Part shown: in pieces, positions 28,828 through 37,124 of the stretch | Layout of the letters: each line of letters begins with the position of its first letter | How positions within the stretch are numbered: the stretch's first letter is position 1 | NCBI GenBank assembly: GCA_946885735.1 | Contig: CAMPGW010000015.1 | Span: 1 to 42,047, forward strand | DNA length: 42,047 bases | Reading direction: 5' to 3' | From: an uncultured Gammaproteobacteria bacterium | GTDB taxonomy: Bacteria > Pseudomonadota > Gammaproteobacteria > Xanthomonadales > Xanthomonadaceae | The notes under the pieces: generated by a model | Told to the model about the DNA's origin: nothing | Seen by the model: only the letters and a program-made list of their open reading frames with translations | The model's database searches: none | Position numbers and translations under genes: made by a program

Positions 28828-30648
28828 ATGAAATCCGGTCGCTTGCGCGTGAACCTGTTCGCGGCCTGGGCCGCGGTGCAGCTTATGAAGCTCGTGTTCG
28901 CGATGCGCTTGCCGCTTTTCGTGGACGAGGCCTTCTACGCCTGGGAGGCGCGTCATCCGGCCTGGGCCTACTCCGACCTGCCCGGCCTGACCGCATGGCT
29001 TGCGCATCTGGGCTTGCTTGGTGGCGACTCGACGCTGGCCCTGCGGCTGCCGTTCATCGTGCTCGGCGCCACGGTGCCCTGGCTGGTCTGGCGCATCGCC
29101 CGCCGGGTGACGGACGAGACTCGCGCACGCGATGCGGCATGGCTGTCCTTGCTGATGCCGCTCTCCGGATGGCTGGGGGTGCTGGCCGTTCCCGACGTGG
29201 CCCTTGTCGTGGCCAGCCTGGTGTGCGCGGACGCCGTGCTCGCCATGCGCGAGCGGGTGACGCGGGTGCGCGCCTGCTGGCTGGCACTGGGCCTGGCGAT
29301 GGGAGCGCTGGCGCATTATCGGTTTGCGCTGGTGCTGCTGGCCGGCGGCGTGGCGATCGCCCTGGATCCAAAGGCCCGCAAGCTGCTGCGCCATCCGCTG
29401 GCATGGGGCGCGCTCGGTCTGGGCGCGCTCGCCTGGTCGCCGGCCCTGCTCTGGAACCTCGAGCATGCGGAGGCCGGACTGCGATTCCACCTGCTCGAGC
29501 GCAATCCCTGGCGCCTGCATGCCGGCGGACTGGCCTGGTTGCCGGTGCAGGCGGTGTTGGTCACGCCTCCCCTGCTGGTGGCCTTGCTGGCTGGCCTGCT
29601 GTCCGGGCTGCGCCAGGACGGTGGCCTGCGGCTGCTGGCGATCGCCGGCGGCCTGGCCGCACCGTCGTTGCTGGCCTTGGCCTTCTTCGCCGACGCCGAG
29701 CGTGTCAGTTTCCACTGGCCCCTGGGGGGATGGCTGTTGCTGCTGCCGCTGGCGGCGGTCGCGATGGCGCGCTGGAGGCGTCATTGGCGATCACTGGTGT
29801 TCGTGGGTGCGGCGCTCGGCTTCCTGGCGGGTGCTGCCTTCCTCGGCGTGGCAAGCAGCCCGTCGCTTCGCGCCCGCCTGGCCGACAGTCGCGCGTATCC
29901 CGCGGATGTCGCCGGGTGGCCCGCGGTGCTGGCCGATGCCAAGGGCTGGCCGCGCGACCGTCCATGGATCGCGGGCGACTTCGAGCTTGCCGCGCAGCTG
30001 TCCTTCGTCGATCCGGCGCGGGACATCCGGGTTCTCGACAGCCCGCTCAACCGGAAGCACGGCCGGGCGGCGCAACTTGCGCTGTGGGGCGTGGACCGGA
30101 TTCCTGCCAGGGGACCGGTCCTGCTGGCCATCGAGGACAGCGCGACGCCGATGAAGCATCGCCTGGCGCATTACCACGCACTGTGCGCGCGCTTCGGGTC
30201 CTTGCCACCGGCACGCGTCGTGTCCGCCGACCAGGGCCGCAAGCGATACTTCGTCTACGCGCTGGACCTGCCGGCGGCGCCGGGGCCCTGCGTCGCACCC
30301 GCGCTCGCGTACATCGACGCACCGGCGCCGCGCGAAGCGGTGCCTCGACGGCTGGAAGCCTCGGGGTGGGCCTTCAAGGAAGGCGTTGGCTTGCGGCGCG
30401 TCGAGGTGCTCGTCGACGGACGAGTCGTCGCGCGGGCCGCGTACGGCGTGCCGATGCCTGGCGTCGCGGCGTTCTGGCGCATTTCCACCGACCCGCATCA
30501 TCCGCGGGTGGGCTGGCGGGCTCCGCTCGATCTGCGCGGCCTGCCGGCCGGGCGACATTGGATCGGCCTGCGCTTGCACGGGGCCGATGGCAGCATCGAG
30601 GACTCGCCCCGGCAGACCTTCGTGCTGGGCGATCAGGGCAGCCGGTAA
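28828..30648 (+). CDS. ArnT/PMT-type membrane glycosyltransferase with C-terminal Ig-like domain
   Basis: A protein of about 606 residues. The N-terminal two thirds carry many hydrophobic helices and the signature PLFVDEAFYAWEARH, where the acidic pair is the catalytic site of lipid-linked-sugar glycosyltransferases (GT39/GT83 type). A soluble region follows. The last 100 residues (from ASGWAFKEG, with VEVLVDG and LPAGRHWIGLRL) look like a bacterial Ig-like beta-sandwich, probably periplasmic. The acceptor is unknown; lipid A or a protein are possible. In-frame ATGs at 28792 and 28801 are alternatives. Divergent from moxR by 48 bp; its end overlaps maf by 16 nt. Confidence 0.82.
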   Translation: MKSGRLRVNLFAAWAAVQLMKLVFAMRLPLFVDEAFYAWEARHPAWAYSDLPGLTAWLAHLGLLGGDSTLALRLPFIVLGATVPWLVWRIARRVTDETRARDAAWLSLLMPLSGWLGVLAVPDVALVVASLVCADAVLAMRERVTRVRACWLALGLAMGALAHYRFALVLLAGGVAIALDPKARKLLRHPLAWGALGLGALAWSPALLWNLEHAEAGLRFHLLERNPWRLHAGGLAWLPVQAVLVTPPLLVALLAGLLSGLRQDGGLRLLAIAGGLAAPSLLALAFFADAERVSFHWPLGGWLLLLPLAAVAMARWRRHWRSLVFVGAALGFLAGAAFLGVASSPSLRARLADSRAYPADVAGWPAVLADAKGWPRDRPWIAGDFELAAQLSFVDPARDIRVLDSPLNRKHGRAAQLALWGVDRIPARGPVLLAIEDSATPMKHRLAHYHALCARFGSLPPARVVSADQGRKRYFVYALDLPAAPGPCVAPALAYIDAPAPREAVPRRLEASGWAFKEGVGLRRVEVLVDGRVVARAAYGVPMPGVAAFWRISTDPHHPRVGWRAPLDLRGLPAGRHWIGLRLHGADGSIEDSPRQTFVLGDQGSR

Positions 30649-31211
30649 CCGATCCCGCGCAAGGCCTGCGCCAGGCCGATCAGCGGCAAGCCGACGAGCG
30701 CGGTGGGATCCAGCGACTCGATGGCTTCGAACAGGCAGATGCCCAGCCCTTCGGCCTTGAAGCTTCCGGCGCAGTCATAGGGCTGCTCGGCATGCAGGTA
30801 GCGTTCGATCGCGGCGTTGTCGAGGCTGCGGAAACGGACCAGGGTGACGTCCTGGAACTCGATCGCCCGCGCTTCCTCGTGGCGATACAGGCAGACCGCG
30901 GTATGGAAACGCAGCTCGCGACCCGAGGCCGCCGCCAGCTGGTCGGCGGCGCGCTCGAAGCTGCCTGGCTTGCCCAGGGCCTGGCCGTCGAGTTCGGCGA
31001 CCTGGTCGGCGCCGATGACCCACGCGGCCCGTTGTCGCTGCCCGATGGCGCGGGCCTTGTCGGCGGCCAGGCGGCGGGCCAGGAGTCGGGGCGATTCGTT
31101 CGGCAGCGGCGTCTCGTCCACCTCGGGACGCGCCACCTCGAAAGGCAGGCCCAGCCGCTCGAGCAGCAGCCGCCGGTACGGCGAGGTCGAGCCCAGCACC
31201 AGCATGCTCAC
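30633..31211 (-). CDS. yceF: Maf/YceF nucleotide pyrophosphatase
   Basis: A 192-residue Maf-fold enzyme. LGSTSPYRRLLLERLGL, PEVDETP, GADQVAELDG and CAGSFKAEG follow the E. coli YceF pattern closely; YceF hydrolyses 7-methyl-GTP, probably as a house-cleaning step. Location upstream of yceD-rpmF (divergent) matches the E. coli neighbourhood. The start is GTG 31211, overlapping the previous stop as GTGA; an ATG two codons later (31205) is equally possible. Confidence 0.92.
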   Translation of the reverse strand: MSMLVLGSTSPYRRLLLERLGLPFEVARPEVDETPLPNESPRLLARRLAADKARAIGQRQRAAWVIGADQVAELDGQALGKPGSFERAADQLAAASGRELRFHTAVCLYRHEEARAIEFQDVTLVRFRSLDNAAIERYLHAEQPYDCAGSFKAEGLGICLFEAIESLDPTALVGLPLIGLAQALRGIGYRLP

Positions 31212-31690
31212 TCCGGTGGCCGCCGAAGCGCCGGCGGTTCGCGCAGGGCGGCCTCGGCGGCGGCGGCGGTCGCATGGGCCAGGTCGCTGCCGACGGTGTC
31301 GAGCGCCTGCAGGCGCAGGTCGAGGCGTTCATGCACCCGGGACAGTGCCGCGCAGGCTTCGTCGAGTTCCCGCTGGGTGGCGACGGCGCCGTGCTTCTGG
31401 ATCCACAGGCGGTGCTGGAGCACGTCGCGCTTGGCCTCGCGGATCGGCAGGCTGCCCTCGAGCGATGCCTGCGCTTCGGCGGCGATGTCGGCCGGTACCC
31501 GCTGCACCAGCGGCCGCAACGCAGCCATGCGCTCCTGGCTGCGGTCGAGCAGGGCTTCCACCTGGTCGGCCAGGTCGAGCATGCGCGTGAGCGTGCGCTG
31601 GCGTCGCGCCCGCTTGCGCTGGAACCACCAGGGAAGGAGGGCGGCCGCCAGCAGCACCAAGGCGCCAAGGGTCAGGACGATGGGCAGCAT
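31208..31690 (-). CDS. Membrane-anchored coiled-coil protein of unknown function
   Basis: A 160-residue protein. One membrane helix (about residues 2-20, LPIVLTLGALVLLAAALL) is followed by a basic stop-transfer patch (QRKRARRQR) and about 120 residues of charged, Leu/Ala-rich helix with heptad-like spacing, ending in a Pro-rich tail. I do not recognise a family. ATG 31690 starts directly before the membrane helix; a longer start at 31789 would overlap the yceD promoter. Its stop overlaps the yceF start, so the two are co-expressed. Confidence 0.7.
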   Translation of the reverse strand: MLPIVLTLGALVLLAAALLPWWFQRKRARRQRTLTRMLDLADQVEALLDRSQERMAALRPLVQRVPADIAAEAQASLEGSLPIREAKRDVLQHRLWIQKHGAVATQRELDEACAALSRVHERLDLRLQALDTVGSDLAHATAAAAEAALREPPALRRPPE

Positions 31691-31782
31691 GGCCGGGTCC
31701 GGGAAGGTCGGGGGCAGTCTGCACCAGCCCCGTTGCGCCCGCAAATTGTGGGTAAGCCCCCGCCGCGGCTCGGGTTTTGGGT

Positions 31783-31812
31783 TTGACACCCCGTGGGGGC
31801 ACTGCCTATACT
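31783..31812 (+). promoter_or_regulatory. Consensus-like sigma-70 promoter of yceD-rpmF-fab
   Basis: A perfect TTGACA (31783-31788) and TATACT (31807-31812) are 18 bp apart. The expected start (about 31818-31820) falls only two to four bases before the yceD ATG. It would drive L32 and, by readthrough, the fatty-acid genes. Confidence 0.8.
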
Positions 31813-31821
31813 TGCGCGCTT

Positions 31822-32328
31822 ATGTCCGTAACCCTGCCCGCGGTGGTCGATGTCTGGCGCATGGTGGCGGCCAAGCGGTTTCTGGAAGGCACGTTGCCGC
31901 TGTCGGCCTTCGGCCGGTTGCGCAGCAGCCTGACCGACACCGAGGGGGAGTGCCGCTTCAGCCTCGAGTTCGGCCGCGACGCGATGGACCAGCCGTTCGT
32001 CGAGGTGCGCGCCGATGCCGACCTGCCACTGCTGTGCCAGCGCACGCTCGAGCGCTACCTGCAGCCGGTCAGCGTGGTGCAGCGGCTCGGACTGATCACG
32101 TCCGAGGCGCAGGAGGACGCGCTGCCGGAGGGGATGGAACCCTTGCTGGTGGCCGAGAATGCCGAGATTCGACCGATCGACCTGGTCGAGGATGAATTGA
32201 TCCTCGCCTTGCCGGTGGTCCCGATCAACCCCGAGTCGACCTTGCCGGATGCCGTCAGGGTGCCGGACGAGGAAGAGAAACCAAATCCTTTCAGCGCCCT
32301 CGCGGCCCTGAAAGACCACAAGAAGTAG
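31822..32328 (+). CDS. yceD: YceD (DUF177) protein, rpmF partner
   Basis: A 168-residue DUF177 protein. The acidic C-terminal half (ENAEIRPIDLVEDELILALP) and FSALAALKDHKK are the family's hallmarks. DUF177 proteins have been tied to 23S rRNA accumulation in bacteria and plants. ATG 31822 lies almost on the predicted transcription start, without a Shine-Dalgarno, so the mRNA may be leaderless. The next in-frame ATG (31861) would lose conserved residues. rpmF follows by 12 nt. Confidence 0.93.
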   Translation: MSVTLPAVVDVWRMVAAKRFLEGTLPLSAFGRLRSSLTDTEGECRFSLEFGRDAMDQPFVEVRADADLPLLCQRTLERYLQPVSVVQRLGLITSEAQEDALPEGMEPLLVAENAEIRPIDLVEDELILALPVVPINPESTLPDAVRVPDEEEKPNPFSALAALKDHKK

Positions 32329-32340
32329 TTGGAGCAGACC

Positions 32341-32535
32341 ATGGCCGTCCAGAAGTCCCGTCGTACCCCGTCCACCCGCGGCATGCGCCGCGCGCACGAC
32401 AAGCTGTCGGCGAAGCAGCTGTCCACCGACGTCACCACGGGCGAGACCCACGTGCGTCACCACGTGACCAAGGACGGCTTCTACCGCGGCCGCAAGGTCG
32501 TGGACGTGAAGTCGGCGGTCAGCGTCGAGGAGTAA
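32341..32535 (+). CDS. rpmF: Ribosomal protein bL32
   Basis: A 64-residue large-subunit protein. It begins [20 protein letters not shown], typical of bL32, and carries [17 protein letters not shown]. No zinc-ligand Cys pairs are present (Cys-minus form). The Shine-Dalgarno GGAG precedes the ATG. Co-transcribed with yceD. Confidence 0.97.
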   Translation: MAVQKSRRTPSTRGMRRAHDKLSAKQLSTDVTTGETHVRHHVTKDGFYRGRKVVDVKSAVSVEE

Positions 32536-32569
32536 GCCGCCGCCGCCCCTGGGCGGCCGCGCAGCATCC

Positions 32570-32595
32570 ACACGGCGGGCCGCGGCCCGCCGTGT
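32570..32595. terminator. Perfect 26-bp palindrome between rpmF and fabH
   Basis: 32570-32582 is the exact reverse complement of 32583-32595 and folds into a GC-rich hairpin of about 11 pairs with a small loop. A weaker hairpin lies at 32542-32557. The following bases (CCATTTCC) are a poor T-run, so partial termination or mRNA 3'-end protection for rpmF is likelier than a full stop. A protein-binding site is also possible. Confidence 0.55.
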
Positions 32596-32616
32596 CCATT
32601 TCCAGCGGAGCAGGGC

Positions 32617-33591
32617 ATGGCGACGTATTCGCGCATCGTGGGCACGGGCAGCTACCTTCCCGAGAAGGTCCTGACCAACGCCGACCTCGAGAAGATGGTC
32701 GACACCAACGACGAGTGGATCGTCAGCCGCAGCGGCATCCGCGAGCGCCACATCGCCGCCGACGGCGAGACCACCGGCGACCTCGCGTTCCACGCCGCCA
32801 CGCGCGCGCTCGAGGCCGCCGGCATGGTCGGTTCGGAGATCGAGCTGATCGTGCTCGGCACCACCACGCCCGACCTGATCTTTCCTTCGACGGCCTGCCT
32901 GCTGCAGCACCGGCTTGGCGCCAACGGCTGCCCTGCGTTCGACGTCAACGCTGCGTGTTCCGGGTTCATCTACGCGCTCACCGTGGCCGACCAGTTCATC
33001 CGCAGCGGAGCGGTGAAGAACGCGCTCGTGGTCGGGGCGGAGACGCTCTCGCGCATGGTGGACTGGACCGACCGCGGCACCTGCGTGCTGTTCGGCGACG
33101 GCGCCGGCGCGGTGGTGCTGAAGGCCGACGCCGAGGCCGGCGTGATCTCCACGCACATGCACGCCGACGGCGGCAAGCGCGACCTGCTGTACAACCCGGC
33201 GGGCGTTTCCGTCGGCTTCGACACCTCCCTGCCCAATGCCGGCGTCAAGGTGCTGATGGCCGGAAGCGACGTGTTCAAGTACGCGGTCAAGGCGCTCGAT
33301 TCGGTCGTCGAGGAGACGCTTGCGGCCAATGGCCTCGACAAGCATGCCATCGACTGGCTCATCCCCCACCAAGCCAACCTGCGCATCATCGAGGCCACGG
33401 CGAAGCGGCTCGACATGCCGATGGACCGGGTGATCGTGACGGTGGACCGCACCGGGAACACGTCCGCGGGATCGGTGCCGCTGGCGCTCGACGAAGCCGT
33501 GCGCTCGGGTCGCGTGCAGCGCGGCCAGCTGCTGCTGCTCGAAGCCTTCGGTGGCGGTTTCACCTGGGGTTCCGCGCTCATCCGCTACTGA
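32617..33591 (+). CDS. fabH: 3-oxoacyl-ACP synthase III FabH
   Basis: A 324-residue enzyme that starts fatty-acid synthesis by condensing an acyl-CoA with malonyl-ACP. The active-site Cys114 is in NAACSGF, the His is in PHQANLRI and the Asn is in TGNTSAGS, completing the Cys-His-Asn triad. The ending [16 protein letters not shown] is typical. It follows rpmF directly; plsX, which separates them in E. coli, is absent. Confidence 0.97.
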   Translation: MATYSRIVGTGSYLPEKVLTNADLEKMVDTNDEWIVSRSGIRERHIAADGETTGDLAFHAATRALEAAGMVGSEIELIVLGTTTPDLIFPSTACLLQHRLGANGCPAFDVNAACSGFIYALTVADQFIRSGAVKNALVVGAETLSRMVDWTDRGTCVLFGDGAGAVVLKADAEAGVISTHMHADGGKRDLLYNPAGVSVGFDTSLPNAGVKVLMAGSDVFKYAVKALDSVVEETLAANGLDKHAIDWLIPHQANLRIIEATAKRLDMPMDRVIVTVDRTGNTSAGSVPLALDEAVRSGRVQRGQLLLLEAFGGGFTWGSALIRY

Positions 33592-33682
33592 GGGCGCGGC
33601 CCTACGCCGCAGTACAGACGGCTTTCGCGCGCTGGCCGTATCATGCGCGGTCCCCGCGTCCCACCAGGCCCGACCCATCCCG

Positions 33683-34630
33683 ATGATTGCTTCGCTCGCC
33701 TTCCTGTTCCCCGGCCAGGGCTCGCAGAGCCTGGGCATGTTGTCCGACCTGGCCAGCGCCCATCCGGCCGTGCGCGCCAGCTTCGACGAGGCCTCCGCGG
33801 GCTGCGGCCTCGACCTGTGGTCGCTTAGCCAGGAAGGTCCCGAGGAGCGGCTCAACCAGACCGAATTCACCCAACCCGCGCTGCTCGCGGCCGACGTCGC
33901 GGCCTGGCGCGCCTGGGTCGCTGCGGGCGGCGCACAGCCGGCGCGGTTCGCCGGTCACAGCCTCGGCGAGTTTGCCGCGTTGGTCGCGGCAGGCGCGTTG
34001 TCGCTCGGCGATGCGGCGCGCCTGGTTCGCGAACGCGGGCGCCTGATGCAGGAAGCGGTGCCGGCCGGCTCGGGCGGCATGGCTGCCGTGCTCGGCGCCG
34101 AGGATGACGACGTGCGTGCCGTGTGCAGGCAGTCGTCGACGGACGCAAGCGTGGTCGTGCCGGCCAACTTCAATTCGCCTGGCCAGGTCGTCATTGGCGG
34201 ACACGCGGACGCGGTCGATCGCGCGCTCGCCGAACTCGCCGCGCGCGGCGTGCGCAAGACGGTCCGGCTCGCGGTCAGCGTGCCTTCCCACACGCCGCTG
34301 ATGCGCGATGCGGCCCGCCGCCTCGGCGAAACGATGGCCTTGCTCGACTGGCGCATGCCGGACCGGCCGGTCGTGCAGAACGCCGATGCCGCCAGCCATG
34401 CCGACCTCGACGCCATCCGCGATGCGCTCGTGCGCCAGCTGTACCTGCCCGTGCAGTGGACCAACTGCGTGCACGCCCTTGCCGGCGCGGGCGCCACCAC
34501 CTTGCTGGAGTGCGGCCCGGGCAAGGTCCTCGCCGGGCTGGCCAAGCGCATCGACAAATCACTTTCCGCGCGCGCGATCGGCAGTCCCGCCGAGTTCGAC
34601 GCCGCGCTCACCGAAACACGGCAGGAGTAA
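33683..34630 (+). CDS. fabD: Malonyl-CoA:ACP transacylase FabD
   Basis: A 315-residue enzyme that loads malonate onto ACP. It begins LAFLFPGQGSQSLGML and has the nucleophile Ser93 in GHSLGEFAAL, with the catalytic His in VPSHTPLM. ATG 33683 was chosen because the FPGQGSQ motif follows immediately; upstream readings add unconserved residues. fabG begins 3 nt after its stop. Confidence 0.97.
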   Translation: MIASLAFLFPGQGSQSLGMLSDLASAHPAVRASFDEASAGCGLDLWSLSQEGPEERLNQTEFTQPALLAADVAAWRAWVAAGGAQPARFAGHSLGEFAALVAAGALSLGDAARLVRERGRLMQEAVPAGSGGMAAVLGAEDDDVRAVCRQSSTDASVVVPANFNSPGQVVIGGHADAVDRALAELAARGVRKTVRLAVSVPSHTPLMRDAARRLGETMALLDWRMPDRPVVQNADAASHADLDAIRDALVRQLYLPVQWTNCVHALAGAGATTLLECGPGKVLAGLAKRIDKSLSARAIGSPAEFDAALTETRQE

Positions 34631-34633
34631 GCC

Positions 34634-35377
34634 ATGACCCAGAACTTCGCGGGAGAGATCGTCCTCGTCACCGGCGCCAGTCGCGGCATCGGCGCCGCGA
34701 TCGCCGACACGCTGGCCGCGCGCGGCGCCACCGTCGTCGGCACTGCCACCAGCGAAGCCGGCGCTGCCGCCATCGGCGAGCGCCTCTCGGCCTGGGGCGG
34801 AGCGGGGCGCATGCTCGACGTCACCGACGGCGCCGCCGTCGAGGCGCTGGTGGATGCGATCGGTACGGAATTCGGCCCGGTCTCCATCCTGGTCAACAAC
34901 GCCGGCATCACCCGAGACCAGCTGTTGATGCGGATGAAGGACGAGGACTGGAACGCCATCCTCGATACCAACCTCAGCTCCGTGTTCCGCACCTCCAAGG
35001 CCGTGCTGCGCGGCATGATGAAGGCGCGCAAGGGCCGGATCATCTCGATTGCCTCGGTCATCGGCCTCACCGGCAATGCCGGCCAGGCCAACTATGCGGC
35101 GGCGAAGGCCGGCATCATCGCCTTCTCGAAATCGCTGGCCAAGGAGATCGGCAGCCGCGGCATCACCGTCAACGTGGTGGCGCCGGGCTTCATCGAGACC
35201 GACATGACGCGGGCCCTGCCGGAGTCGCAGAAGGACGCCATGCAGGGCCAGATCGCCCTCGGCCGCTTCGGTTCCACCAGCGACATCGCCGAGGCGGTCG
35301 CCTTCCTGGCCAGCCCGGCCGCCGCCTATGTCACCGGCGAGACCCTGCACGTCAACGGGGGCATGTACATGGCCTGA
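34634..35377 (+). CDS. fabG: 3-oxoacyl-ACP reductase FabG
   Basis: A 247-residue NADPH-dependent short-chain reductase for the first reduction of each elongation cycle. The cofactor motif TGASRGIG is at 13-20, NNAG at 88-91, and the catalytic Ser141, Tyr154 and Lys158 are in order. The C-terminal GETLHVNGGMYM is typical. The spacing to fabD indicates co-transcription. Confidence 0.97.
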   Translation: MTQNFAGEIVLVTGASRGIGAAIADTLAARGATVVGTATSEAGAAAIGERLSAWGGAGRMLDVTDGAAVEALVDAIGTEFGPVSILVNNAGITRDQLLMRMKDEDWNAILDTNLSSVFRTSKAVLRGMMKARKGRIISIASVIGLTGNAGQANYAAAKAGIIAFSKSLAKEIGSRGITVNVVAPGFIETDMTRALPESQKDAMQGQIALGRFGSTSDIAEAVAFLASPAAAYVTGETLHVNGGMYMA

Positions 35378-35380
35378 GCC

Positions 35381-35407
35381 TTGACCGGCCGGGTTTTGCG
35401 ATAGAAT
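35381..35407 (+). promoter_or_regulatory. Candidate separate promoter for acpP
   Basis: TTGACC (35381-35386) and TAGAAT (35402-35407) are separated by only 15 bp, a short spacer. They lie right after the fabG stop and would give acpP a leader of about 97 nt. Extra expression of the very abundant ACP is expected, which supports the idea. Confidence 0.45.
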
Positions 35408-35510
35408 TCAGCTTGCCGCCGTACGGCCGGGGCGACCCGGGCCCGCCGAAAGGCCAAGCCGCCAACGCGCCACCACCTTTGATCCGAATTTTCCGGGAGG
35501 AGATCCACCC

Positions 35511-35750
35511 ATGAGCACCATCGAAGAACGCGTCAAGAAGATCGTCGTCGAGCAGCTGGGCGTCAAGGAAGAAGAAGCGACCAACAACGCCTCCTTCGTC
35601 GACGACCTGGGCGCCGACTCGCTGGACACCGTCGAGCTGGTGATGGCGCTCGAGGAAGAATTCGAGTGCGAGATCCCGGACGAAGAGGCCGAGAAGATCA
35701 CCTCGGTGCAGCAGGCCATCGACTACATCAAGGCCCACGTCAAGGCCTGA
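35511..35750 (+). CDS. acpP: Acyl carrier protein
   Basis: A 79-residue, strongly acidic carrier protein that holds growing acyl chains on a phosphopantetheine arm attached to Ser37 (in [10 protein letters not shown]). The Shine-Dalgarno is strong (GGGAGGAG). The gene is set between fabG and fabF, with its own candidate promoter upstream and a hairpin downstream. Confidence 0.98.
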   Translation: MSTIEERVKKIVVEQLGVKEEEATNNASFVDDLGADSLDTVELVMALEEEFECEIPDEEAEKITSVQQAIDYIKAHVKA

Positions 35751-35770
35751 AGCTTGCGAAAGTCGTGACC

Positions 35771-35800
35771 CGGGGCCGCGCACTGCGCGGCCCCGTGCGT
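35771..35800 (+). terminator. GC-rich hairpin after acpP
   Basis: An 11-pair stem, 35771-35781 with 35785-35795, has an ACT loop and is followed by TGCGTTTC. The poor T-run suggests partial termination, giving more acpP than fabF transcript. Confidence 0.6.
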
Positions 35801-35871
35801 TTCACCCCGGGCCGCCGGTTTCGCGGCGGCGGGGATGCCATCCGTCCCAATCCGTCATCGCGGAGCACTCC

Positions 35872-37110
35872 ATGAGCCAACGTCGCGTCGTCGTCACCGG
35901 CCTGGGCATCGTCTCGCCGGTCGGCAACACCCTCGCCACCGCCTGGGACGCCATCTGCAACGGCCGTTCCGGCATCGGCGGCATCACCCATTTCGATGCC
36001 TCGGCGTACACGTCGCGGATCGCCGGCGAGGTGCGCGACTTCGACGCCAAGTCCTGGGTCAATCCCAAGGACGCCAAGAAGATGGACACCTTCATCCATT
36101 ACGGGCTGGCGGCCGCCCTGATGGCGATGGAAGACGCAGGCCTGGAGATCACCGAGGCCAATGCCGAACGCGCGGGCGTGCTGATCGGCTCCGGCATCGG
36201 CGGCGTACGGGGAATCGAAGACACCGCCATCGCGCTGCACGAGGGCGGTCCGCGCAAGGTTTCGCCCTTCTACGTGCCGAGCACCATCATCAACATGGTG
36301 TCTGGCCAGCTTTGCATCGTGAAGGGCTTCAAGGGTCCCAACTTCTCCGCGGTCTCGGCCTGCGCCTCGTCGAACCACTCGGTCGGCATGGCCATGCGCA
36401 TGATCCAGTACGGCGACGCCGACATCATGGTCGCCGGCGGCGCCGAGCACGGCTGCACCCCGACGTCGGTCGCGGGCTTCTGCTCGATGAAGGCGCTGTC
36501 CACGCGCAACGAAGACCCCACCCGCGCCAGCCGTCCCTGGGACCGCGACCGCGACGGTTTCGTGCTCGGCGACGGCGCCGGTATCCTGGTGCTCGAGGAA
36601 TACGAGGCGGCCAAGGCCCGCGGGGCGCGCATCTACTGCGAACTCGTCGGTTTCGGCGCCAGCTCCGACGCCTACCACATGACCGCGCCGAGCGAGAACG
36701 GCGAAGGCCCCGCGCGCTGCATGGCGATGGCCATGCGCGATGCCGGCGTCAATCCCGACCAGGTCGAGTACCTCAACGCGCACGGCACGTCCACGCCCCT
36801 CGGTGACCTGGCGGAAACCCAGGCGATGAAGCGTGCATTCGGCGAGCATGCCTACAAGACGATGGTCAGCTCGACGAAATCCATGACCGGCCACCTGCTC
36901 GGTGCGGCCGGCGGCGTGGAAGCCATCTTCACCATCATGGCGCTGCACACCGGCATCATCCCGCCGACCATCAACCTGGAGAACCCGGGCGAGGGCTGCG
37001 ACCTCGATTTCGTGCCGAACGTGGCCCGCGAGAAGCGCATCGAGGTGGCGATGTCGAACGGCTTCGGCTTCGGCGGCACCAACGGCACGCTGGTGTTCCG
37101 CCGCGCCTGA
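35872..37110 (+). CDS. fabF: 3-oxoacyl-ACP synthase II FabF
   Basis: A 412-residue elongating condensing enzyme. It shows the nucleophile Cys in [11 protein letters not shown] (about 165), His in [11 protein letters not shown] and His in [12 protein letters not shown], the Cys-His-His set of KAS I/II. The C-terminus [14 protein letters not shown] is typical. No fabB or fabA is in the window, so it is classed as FabF by length and its position after acpP. The Shine-Dalgarno is GGAG. Confidence 0.95.
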   Translation: MSQRRVVVTGLGIVSPVGNTLATAWDAICNGRSGIGGITHFDASAYTSRIAGEVRDFDAKSWVNPKDAKKMDTFIHYGLAAALMAMEDAGLEITEANAERAGVLIGSGIGGVRGIEDTAIALHEGGPRKVSPFYVPSTIINMVSGQLCIVKGFKGPNFSAVSACASSNHSVGMAMRMIQYGDADIMVAGGAEHGCTPTSVAGFCSMKALSTRNEDPTRASRPWDRDRDGFVLGDGAGILVLEEYEAAKARGARIYCELVGFGASSDAYHMTAPSENGEGPARCMAMAMRDAGVNPDQVEYLNAHGTSTPLGDLAETQAMKRAFGEHAYKTMVSSTKSMTGHLLGAAGGVEAIFTIMALHTGIIPPTINLENPGEGCDLDFVPNVAREKRIEVAMSNGFGFGGTNGTLVFRRA

Positions 37111-37124
37111 GCGGAAGGAAATCC

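Noticed and set aside
28995..32195. A 1066-codon plus-strand frame across the glycosyltransferase, yceF and yceD
   Set aside because: It runs through genes on both strands in another frame and is Arg/Ala/Gly-rich with no recognisable motif.
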